DNA of 64,000 nucleotides from Burkholderia stagnalis. GTDB taxonomy: Bacteria > Pseudomonadota > Gammaproteobacteria > Burkholderiales > Burkholderiaceae. Location of the stretch: NCBI RefSeq assembly GCF_902830275.1, contig NZ_CADESW010000006.1:296140-360139 (forward strand), given 5' to 3'. The notes under the pieces were generated by a model, which searched no databases, was not told the origin of the DNA, and worked only from the letters and a program-made list of their open reading frames with translations. Both the position numbers and the translations under genes were made by a program. Positions 54,375-64,000 of this stretch are shown in pieces; the stretch's first letter is position 1; the number at the start of each line of letters is the position of its first letter.

Positions 54375-56045
54375 TCAGGCGGTTTTCTTCGCGGCCCCGA
54401 TCGTGCGGGTGATGTAGTACTGCTGCGCGATCGACAGCACGTTGTTCACGACGTAGTACAGCACGAGGCCCGCCGGGAAGAAGAAGAACATGACCGAGAA
54501 CGCGATCGGCATGAACATCATCATCTTCGCCTGCACCGGGTCCGGCGGCGTCGGGTTCAGCTTGGTCTGCACGAACATCGAGACGGCCATCAGCACCGGC
54601 AGGATGAAGTACGGATCGCGCTGCGACAGGTCGTGGATCCACAGAATCCACGGCGCGCCGCGCATTTCCACCGACGCGAGCAGCACCCAGTACAGCGAGA
54701 TGAACACCGGGATCTGGATCACGACCGGCAGGCAGCCGCCGAACGGATTGACCTTCTCGGTCTTGTACAGCTCCATCAGCGCGGCGTTCATCTTCTGCGG
54801 ATCGCTCTTGAAGCGTTCGCGCAGCGCCTGCATGCGCGGCGTGATTTCCTTCATGCGCGCCATCGACTTGTAGCTCGCGGCCGACAGCGGGAAGAACACG
54901 GCCTTGATCAAGAGCGTCAGCAGCACGATCGCCCAGCCCCAGTTGCCGACGAAGCCGTGGATCTTCTCGAGCAGCCAGAACAGCGGCTTCGCGATGATCG
55001 TCACCCAGCCGTAGTCCTTCACCAGCTCCAGGCCCGGCGCGATGCCTTCCAGCATGCGCTCTTCTTCCGGGCCGGCGAACAGGCGCGCCGACACGTCGAC
55101 CGACTGGCCCGGCGCGATCGCCGCGACCGGCTGCTTCACGCCGACGCGGTACAGCGTCGGATCGATCTTTTCAGCGTAGATGTCACGCTTCGCGCCCTGC
55201 TGCGGAATCCACGCCGACGCGAAGTAGTGCTGCACCATCGCAACCCAGCCGTTGTCGGCCGACTTCTCGAAGGTCGCCTTGTTCTTGTCCAGATCGCCGA
55301 AGTCGATCTTCTGGAAGTGCTTCGTATCCGTGTAGACCGCCGGCCCGAGGAACGTATGCGAGAACATCGGCGTCTCGACCGGCGTATTGTCGCGCACGAG
55401 TTCCATGTAGACCGTCGGCGACACCGGCGCGGCGCCGACGTTGTCGATCTTGGTATCGACGCCGATCACGTAGCTGCCGCGCGTGAACGTATACGTCTTC
55501 ACGACCTTCACGCCGCCCTTCACCGGCGATTCGAACGACAGCTTCAGCGCGTTCTGGTCGGCCGCCAGCGACGTCGCGCCCGCGTTGACCTGCGAGTAGA
55601 CGTCGTTGTGGTTCGGGAAGTCGCCGCCGAGCAGGCCCGTGCGCGCGAGGTACGTGTGGCCGGCCGTGTGGTCGAACAGCGTGATGTACAGGTCCGGCTG
55701 CTTGCCGTCACCCTGCTTCTTCAGCGTGAGCTTCGCGAGCGTGCCGCCGCGCGTGTCGATCTCGCCGTCGTACACATCGGTCGAGAACTTCACGAGCTGC
55801 GCCTGCGCGGCCGGAGCCGTCGTCGCGGGCGCCGTGCCGGTGGCCGCCGCGGGCACGCCGCCTGCCGTGGTCGCGGCATTACCGGCCGCGCCGGTGCCGG
55901 ATGCGCCGCCTGCTGCCGCCGGGGCCGTCTGCGTGGTGTTCGGGAAGAACATCGACGGGCGTCCATGGGACCGCTGCCAGTTGTCGTACAGCATGACAGC
56001 TGACATGAAGAAGATCACCCATAGGACGGTGCGTTTGATATCCAT
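54375..56045 (-). CDS. yidC: Membrane protein insertase YidC
   Basis: A 556-aa Oxa1-family insertase that integrates inner-membrane proteins alone or with Sec. N-terminal anchor ([18 protein letters not shown]), Ala/Pro/Thr-rich linker (about 38-80), periplasmic P1 beta domain (to about 330), then five core membrane segments from [20 protein letters not shown] with the positively charged groove residues, ending [11 protein letters not shown]. Part of the rpmH-rnpA-yidD-yidC operon. Confidence 0.96.
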   Translation of the reverse strand: MDIKRTVLWVIFFMSAVMLYDNWQRSHGRPSMFFPNTTQTAPAAAGGASGTGAAGNAATTAGGVPAAATGTAPATTAPAAQAQLVKFSTDVYDGEIDTRGGTLAKLTLKKQGDGKQPDLYITLFDHTAGHTYLARTGLLGGDFPNHNDVYSQVNAGATSLAADQNALKLSFESPVKGGVKVVKTYTFTRGSYVIGVDTKIDNVGAAPVSPTVYMELVRDNTPVETPMFSHTFLGPAVYTDTKHFQKIDFGDLDKNKATFEKSADNGWVAMVQHYFASAWIPQQGAKRDIYAEKIDPTLYRVGVKQPVAAIAPGQSVDVSARLFAGPEEERMLEGIAPGLELVKDYGWVTIIAKPLFWLLEKIHGFVGNWGWAIVLLTLLIKAVFFPLSAASYKSMARMKEITPRMQALRERFKSDPQKMNAALMELYKTEKVNPFGGCLPVVIQIPVFISLYWVLLASVEMRGAPWILWIHDLSQRDPYFILPVLMAVSMFVQTKLNPTPPDPVQAKMMMFMPIAFSVMFFFFPAGLVLYYVVNNVLSIAQQYYITRTIGAAKKTA

Positions 56046-56053
56046 GCGTTGTC

Positions 56054-56320
56054 TCAGAGTCGATGGGACCGCGCTTCGGCCTGGCCGCGAGCGCGTGTGT
56101 CGGAGTTGGGCGGCGGAACGAGGTCGACGCCGCCCGCGGAAAACGGGTGGCATCGGCACACGCGCCTGACGGCGAGATACGCGCCGCGCGCGGCGCCATG
56201 ATACTGGATTGCCTCGCGCGCGTAATCCGAACAGGAAGGATAAAAACGGCAACGGTTGCCGAGCAGCGGACTCACGGCAACCTTGTAGAAACGCAGCAAC
56301 GCGATCAGAACCGTTTGCAT
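56054..56320 (-). CDS. yidD: Membrane protein insertion efficiency factor YidD
   Basis: 88 aa. Contains [31 protein letters not shown], the YidD signature, and three conserved Cys. An amphipathic N-terminal helix attaches it to the inner membrane where it assists YidC. Starts 76 bases after rnpA and ends 8 bases before yidC. Confidence 0.93.
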   Translation of the reverse strand: MQTVLIALLRFYKVAVSPLLGNRCRFYPSCSDYAREAIQYHGAARGAYLAVRRVCRCHPFSAGGVDLVPPPNSDTRARGQAEARSHRL

Positions 56321-56396
56321 ACCAGGGGCGGCGTCAGGGCAGCGCCGCTTCAAAGCCGGCCGGGCAGGCGCGAACGCCGCCGCGGCGGGCGGTGCG

Positions 56397-56858
56397 TCAC
56401 TCGGACGCGGGCTTCGACGCACGGCGGACGATCTCCCGGGCTGCCCGATCGAGCAGCTCGCGGATCTCGGCCGCGCACATCGCCGCGAGCGGGGCGGAAG
56501 CCGCGCTCGGCAGCGCTTTCTTGTCGAAGCGCGTGTGCTGGCGCAGCAGCACGTCGTAACCGGCGAACTCGGCCCGGCGCAGGCGAAACGCATCGCGTGC
56601 GAGCCGCTTCACGAGGTTGCGCGTCACTGCGCGCGGCGCATACTTCTTGCCGACGACGAGCCCCAGTCGGGCGGGCTGGCCCGTCGGCTTGCCGTAAATC
56701 ACGAAGTGCGCGGAGCGCCGCCACGGGCGCAAACGAAAAACGGATGAAAATTCATCCGTTTTCAGAAGTCGCGCAGCTTTCGGAAAGGCGGCCTTCGTCT
56801 GCAACGGATTCGCACCCGGCTCGACGGCCCCCTCCGCAGGACTGCGGACGGCGGTCAC
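56397..56858 (-). CDS. rnpA: Ribonuclease P protein component
   Basis: A 153-aa basic protein subunit of RNase P. Core block [31 protein letters not shown] is the family RNR motif; a 30-residue N-terminal extension (to about ALL KTDEF) is usual in Burkholderia. It starts 15 bases after rpmH, the classic arrangement, and is cotranscribed with it. Confidence 0.94.
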   Translation of the reverse strand: MTAVRSPAEGAVEPGANPLQTKAAFPKAARLLKTDEFSSVFRLRPWRRSAHFVIYGKPTGQPARLGLVVGKKYAPRAVTRNLVKRLARDAFRLRRAEFAGYDVLLRQHTRFDKKALPSAASAPLAAMCAAEIRELLDRAAREIVRRASKPASE

Positions 56859-56873
56859 AGCGCGCAGCCTGCC

Positions 56874-57008
56874 TTAGATGGCCAGGCGCTTGCGGCCCTT
56901 CGCGCGGCGTGCGTTGATGACCTTGCGGCCACCTGCCGTCTTCATGCGGACACGGAAGCCGTGGGTGCGCTTGCGACGGGTCACGGACGGTTGGTAAGTA
57001 CGTTTCAT
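56874..57008 (-). CDS. rpmH: 50S ribosomal protein L34
   Basis: 44 aa: [18 protein letters not shown], then [21 protein letters not shown], matching L34 almost fully. First gene of the rpmH-rnpA-yidD-yidC operon; its promoter is in the rpmH-dnaA gap next to the likely origin. Confidence 0.97.
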
Positions 57009-57427
57009 GATGCTCTCACTTGTTCGAGAATGTCGAAATTCAGGGGACCGCGTGCCCTTACCAGGACGCCTTCGGGCGAACGCAATCGCCGGAAATACAG
57101 GATTGGTTTTCGCGGAACCCGCTATTTAATCCGTTTTTCTCTTGACGGTCAACACTTTAGAAGCTATCCAAGTGCGTCAGCACTCTGCGATCCGGCCCCG
57201 CACCCCACAGCACAGCCCTGTGGATAACTCACGCTGTGGCCGTTTTTGCGGGTAGAATCTCGCCTTATCTCCAAGAATCCCGCACGCCGCTTCGGCTCGC
57301 GCCTGCCTCTCCACCGCTGTGACGCAGGGCCCCGAGGCATGCTCGCACGACCGCTTCGGGCCTTGTTGCGCATCCGCGACAAGGGCGACGGCGAGCCATA
57401 GTGCACGCAAAAAACGACAGTTACTTG
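57009..57427. other. Probable chromosome replication origin (oriC) region
   Basis: The 419-base divergent gap between rpmH and dnaA. It contains a perfect DnaA box (TGTGGATAA, 57219-57227, minus-strand TTATCCACA) and a weaker TTATCTCCA at about 57268, with AT-richer stretches near 57100-57170. The gene order around it is that of bacterial chromosome origins. Only one perfect box is visible, so the full origin may use degenerate boxes; assignment is inferred from position. Confidence 0.65.
57219..57227 (-). promoter_or_regulatory. Perfect DnaA box
   Basis: TTATCCACA on the minus strand, the consensus 9-mer, about 200 bases before the dnaA start codon. May serve both initiation and autoregulation of dnaA. 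Confidence 0.75.
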
Positions 57428-59008
57428 ATGAACGATTTCTGGCAACACTGTTCCGCACTGCTGGAGCGCGAGCTGACGCCCCAGCAGTACGTGACGTGGA
57501 TCAAACCCTTGGCCCCGGTGGCCTTCGATGCGGCGGCGAACACGCTGTCCATCGCCGCGCCGAACCGCTTCAAGCTGGACTGGGTCAAGAGCCAGTTTTC
57601 GGGACGGATCTCCGATCTGGCCCGGGATTTCTGGAATGCGCCGATCGAAGTCCAGTTCGTCCTCGATCCGAAGGCAGGCATGCGCAGTGCGGCGCCCGGC
57701 GCCGCACCGGCCGCGCCGCGCGCCCCGCTGGCACCGGCCAGCGGCCCGGCCGCGACCGTGGCCGCGATTGCCGCGAACCTCGCCGCAGCCGCGGCGGGCG
57801 CCCCTGCCGCTGCCGCGCCGATCGACGCGCCGCTGAGCCCGCAGGCCGCCGCACACCTGCACGCCGACGATGCCGACATCGACCTGCCGAGCCTGCCCGC
57901 GCATGAAGCGGCCGCGGGCCGCCGCACCTGGCGGCCGGGCAACGGGGCCGCGCCGGCCGCCGCCGGCGAGAGCGATTCGATGTACGAGCGCTCGAAGCTG
58001 AACCCGGTGCTCACGTTCGACAACTTCGTGACGGGTAAGGCGAACCAGCTCGCGCGCGCCGCCGCGATCCAGGTCGCGGACAACCCCGGCATCTCGTACA
58101 ACCCGCTGTTCCTGTACGGCGGCGTCGGCCTCGGCAAGACCCACCTGATCCACGCGATCGGCAACCAGCTGCTGCTCGACAAGCCGGGCGCGCGAATCCG
58201 CTACATCCACGCCGAACAGTACGTTTCGGACGTCGTGAAGGCGTACCAGCGCAAGGCGTTCGACGATTTCAAGCGCTACTATCATTCGCTCGACCTGCTG
58301 CTGATCGACGATATCCAGTTCTTCTCCGGCAAGTCGCGCACGCAGGAGGAATTCTTCTACGCGTTCGAGGCGCTGGTCGCGAACAAGGCGCAGGTGATCA
58401 TCACCAGCGACACGTACCCGAAGGAGATTTCGGGGATCGACGACCGCCTGATCTCGCGCTTCGATTCGGGCCTGACCGTCGCGATCGAGCCGCCCGAGCT
58501 GGAAATGCGGGTCGCGATCCTGATGCGCAAGGCGCAGTCGGAAGGCGTGAACCTGTCGGAGGACGTCGCGTTCTTCGTCGCGAAGCACCTGCGCTCGAAC
58601 GTGCGCGAGCTCGAAGGCGCGCTGCGCAAGATCCTCGCGTATTCGAAGTTCCACGGCCGCGAGATCTCGATCGAGCTGACCAAGGAAGCGCTGAAGGACC
58701 TGCTGACCGTGCAGAACCGGCAGATTTCGGTCGAGAACATCCAGAAGACCGTCGCCGATTTCTACAACATCAAGGTCGCCGACATGTATTCGAAGAAGCG
58801 CCCCGCGAACATCGCGCGGCCGCGGCAGATCGCGATGTACCTCGCGAAGGAGCTCACGCAGAAGAGCCTGCCGGAAATCGGCGAGCTGTTCGGCGGGCGC
58901 GATCACACCACCGTGCTGCACGCGGTGCGCAAGATCGCCGACGAGCGGAGCAAGGATGCGCAGCTCAACCACGAGCTGCACGTGCTGGAACAGACGCTGA
59001 AGGGCTGA
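57428..59008 (+). CDS. dnaA: Chromosomal replication initiator DnaA
   Basis: 526 aa. Domain I ([25 protein letters not shown]), an unusually long Ala/Pro-rich domain II (about 85-175), AAA+ domain with [10 protein letters not shown] (Walker A) and [10 protein letters not shown] (Walker B), and DNA-binding domain IV with [15 protein letters not shown]. The ATG at 57428 fits family starts; the ATG nine codons upstream is less likely. Followed by dnaN. Confidence 0.97.
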   Translation: MNDFWQHCSALLERELTPQQYVTWIKPLAPVAFDAAANTLSIAAPNRFKLDWVKSQFSGRISDLARDFWNAPIEVQFVLDPKAGMRSAAPGAAPAAPRAPLAPASGPAATVAAIAANLAAAAAGAPAAAAPIDAPLSPQAAAHLHADDADIDLPSLPAHEAAAGRRTWRPGNGAAPAAAGESDSMYERSKLNPVLTFDNFVTGKANQLARAAAIQVADNPGISYNPLFLYGGVGLGKTHLIHAIGNQLLLDKPGARIRYIHAEQYVSDVVKAYQRKAFDDFKRYYHSLDLLLIDDIQFFSGKSRTQEEFFYAFEALVANKAQVIITSDTYPKEISGIDDRLISRFDSGLTVAIEPPELEMRVAILMRKAQSEGVNLSEDVAFFVAKHLRSNVRELEGALRKILAYSKFHGREISIELTKEALKDLLTVQNRQISVENIQKTVADFYNIKVADMYSKKRPANIARPRQIAMYLAKELTQKSLPEIGELFGGRDHTTVLHAVRKIADERSKDAQLNHELHVLEQTLKG

Positions 59009-59036
59009 CCGGCGCGCCCGGTTGAGAATTCGGCGT

Positions 59037-59059
59037 CCGCCCCAATTTAAGGGGGGCGG
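59037..59059 (+). terminator. Hairpin between dnaA and dnaN
   Basis: CCGCCCC (59037-59043), loop of nine bases, GGGGCGG (59053-59059), then TTCGGTTTT. A partial terminator or attenuator for the dnaA transcript. Confidence 0.5.
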
Positions 59060-59172
59060 TTCGGTTTTGAGGCACAATATAGGTTTGACCGCTCCGGCGG
59101 GGGCGGGCCATGAGCCCGGCCGACGGGGCGTTGCGAGGCTGCTGCAGGCCGTTATCTCAACGAAGGAACTCT

Positions 59173-60279
59173 ATGCAACTGGTCAAGACCGAACGAGACA
59201 CCCTCCTCAGGCCGCTGCAAACGGTCAGCGGCATCGTCGAACGCCGCCACACGTTGCCGATCCTCGCCAACCTGCTGATCACCAAGAACGGCGCGGACGT
59301 TTCGTTCCTGTCGACCGACCTCGAGCTGCAGATCACCACGCACGCCGATTTCGGCGTGGGCGGCGACCAAGTGGCGACCACCGTTGCCGCGCGGAAGCTG
59401 CTCGACATCCTGCGCGCGATGCCTGACGGCCAGGTCACGCTGTCGCTCGCCGACAAGCGCCTGACGGTGCAGTCGGGCAAGAGCCGCTTCGCACTGCAGA
59501 CGCTCGCGGCCGACGAGTTCCCGACCGTCGCGCAGGCGAAGGATTTCGGCGCGAACCTGAGCGTGCCGCAGAAGTCGTTCCGCCAGCTGCTCGGCATGGT
59601 GCACTTCGCGATGGCGCAGCAGGACATCCGCTACTACCTGAACGGCATGCTGCTCGTCGTCGACGGCGACCAGCTGATGGCGGTTGCGACCGACGGCCAC
59701 CGCCTCGCGTTCTCGTCGATGAAGATCGAGGGCGGTGCGTTCGGCCGCCAGGAAGTGATCGTGCCGCGCAAGACCATCCTCGAGCTGCAGCGCCTGCTCG
59801 AGGACATCGACGACACCGTCACCATCGACATCGCGCAAACCCAGGCCAAGTTCACGTTCGGCCAGGTCGAGCTCGTGTCGAAGCTGGTCGAGGGCAAGTT
59901 CCCCGACTTCCAGCGCGTGATCCCGAAGGCGCACAAGAACACGTTCGAGATCGGCCGTGAGGAACTGCAGCGTTCGCTGCAGCGCGCGGCGATCCTGACC
60001 TCGGACAAGTTCAAGGGCGTGCGCTGCATCATCGCGCCGGGCCAGCTGAAGATCATGTCGACCAACGCCGACCAGGAAGAGGCGCAGGAAGAACTGGAAA
60101 TCGCCTACCAGGGCGACACCGTCGACATCGGCTTCAACGTCACGTACCTCCTCGACGTGCTCGCGAACCTGAAGGTGGACACCGTGCAGGTGAGCCTCGG
60201 CGACGCGAGCTCGAGCGCCCTGATCACGGTGCCCGAGAACGACGAGTTCAAGTATGTCGTGATGCCGATGCGCATCTGA
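59173..60279 (+). CDS. dnaN: DNA polymerase III beta sliding clamp
   Basis: 368 aa, the standard length, with three clamp repeats. Family marks: RDTLLRPLQTVSGIVERRHTLPILANLLI at the start, MLLVVDGDQLMAVATDGHRLAF in the middle and the end FKYVVMPMRI. AAGGAAC lies seven bases before the ATG at 59173. Encircles DNA and tethers polymerase; also binds MutS, ligase and Hda. Confidence 0.97.
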   Translation: MQLVKTERDTLLRPLQTVSGIVERRHTLPILANLLITKNGADVSFLSTDLELQITTHADFGVGGDQVATTVAARKLLDILRAMPDGQVTLSLADKRLTVQSGKSRFALQTLAADEFPTVAQAKDFGANLSVPQKSFRQLLGMVHFAMAQQDIRYYLNGMLLVVDGDQLMAVATDGHRLAFSSMKIEGGAFGRQEVIVPRKTILELQRLLEDIDDTVTIDIAQTQAKFTFGQVELVSKLVEGKFPDFQRVIPKAHKNTFEIGREELQRSLQRAAILTSDKFKGVRCIIAPGQLKIMSTNADQEEAQEELEIAYQGDTVDIGFNVTYLLDVLANLKVDTVQVSLGDASSSALITVPENDEFKYVVMPMRI

Positions 60280-60444
60280 CGCGCGCGACATCACGACACA
60301 CACCAGGGGGCGGCAAGCCCCTTTGGCGTTTTTATGGCGAATCGAAAACCCCTCCTTTTGGCGCCGGGCCGGTGCCTTGGACGGGTCAGTAAACCTGGAG
60401 CGGCCCGGCGTTTTCGCGAGAAAACGCACCACGGCGCCGCTTGA

Positions 60445-62946
<2,502 letters not shown>

Positions 62947-62984
62947 TCTTGAGTGTAGATAACACCACAACCTGAGAAACACGG

Positions 62985-63016
62985 ACCCATAAGTTGCAAA
63001 ACTTATGGGTTTTTTC
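62985..63016 (+). terminator. gyrB terminator
   Basis: ACCCATAAGTT (62985-62995), loop GCAA, AACTTATGGGT (63000-63010), then TTTTT. A perfect 11-bp stem; ends the dnaA-dnaN-gyrB group. Confidence 0.88.
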
Positions 63017-63165
63017 GTTAACAGCCAATTAGCGAACAGCTCATTTGCATCGACCGTTCCCAAAGATTTCAAGAGAAGATGGCCGGCCGGCTTCTGTTTT
63101 CGGATGAGCCTGCCTTCGTAGTTACCCGCACATGCGTCGAATCCTCTGAGTAACCGTCTTGAGAG

Positions 63166-64000
<835 letters not shown>

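Overview
The window looks like chromosome 1 of a Burkholderia, probably of the cepacia complex. The evidence is the GC-rich codon use of positions 24,600-63,000, the gene order mnmE-yidC-yidD-rnpA-rpmH divergent from dnaA-dnaN-gyrB, and typical Burkholderia families (phnA/phnY, plcN, DUF4148, MASE4-GGDEF). The species is an inference; no rRNA or complete tRNA gene is present.

Positions 1-24,613 are the right part of a genomic island of lower and more uneven GC. Its right end is a 48-bp 3' half of a tRNA-Lys(CUU) gene (24,566-24,613), and a P4-type tyrosine integrase starts just inside it. Inward from the integrase lie an unknown gene, an AlpA-like regulator, a YfjI/DUF3987 ATPase and an HUH-type YagK/YfjJ replication protein. 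This is the backbone of a P4-like satellite or replicating integrative element. No capsid, tail or conjugation genes are visible. The other island end, with the intact tRNA, lies left of the window.

The island cargo (363-17,780) is mainly anti-phage defence. A two-gene Gabija system (gajA-gajB, 2,221-6,161) is followed by a leftward group encoding a SNF2-type helicase, a double-HxK phospholipase-D-type nuclease, a protein resembling DUF6361, and a PD-(D/E)XK nuclease, with a degraded fifth gene upstream. I do not recognise this combination as a named system; it is the best candidate here for something undescribed. Remnants of an IS5-family transposase, a CBS-domain gene and a DUF2971 gene show past rearrangement.

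From 24,614 the core genome begins. It holds a sulfonate-type ABC transporter (24,806-27,422), a long pentanucleotide tandem repeat (27,421-27,648), and a cystine-type ABC transporter (27,653-29,885). Next is a phosphonate-use locus: phnA-phnY divergent from a FAD oxidoreductase, with a FadR-type regulator and a nearby plcN phospholipase C. After it come a LysR regulator, an L-lactate permease preceded by 50-bp tandem repeats, gshA, the ada-alkA alkylation-repair pair, a candidate small RNA with anti-Shine-Dalgarno motifs, speG, a diguanylate cyclase, and small secreted proteins.

Positions 52,112-62,946 are the replication-origin neighbourhood. The rpmH-dnaA gap (57,009-57,427) has a perfect DnaA box and is the likely oriC. 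Past gyrB, an IS110-family remnant has been broken by an IS256-family element that runs off the right edge.
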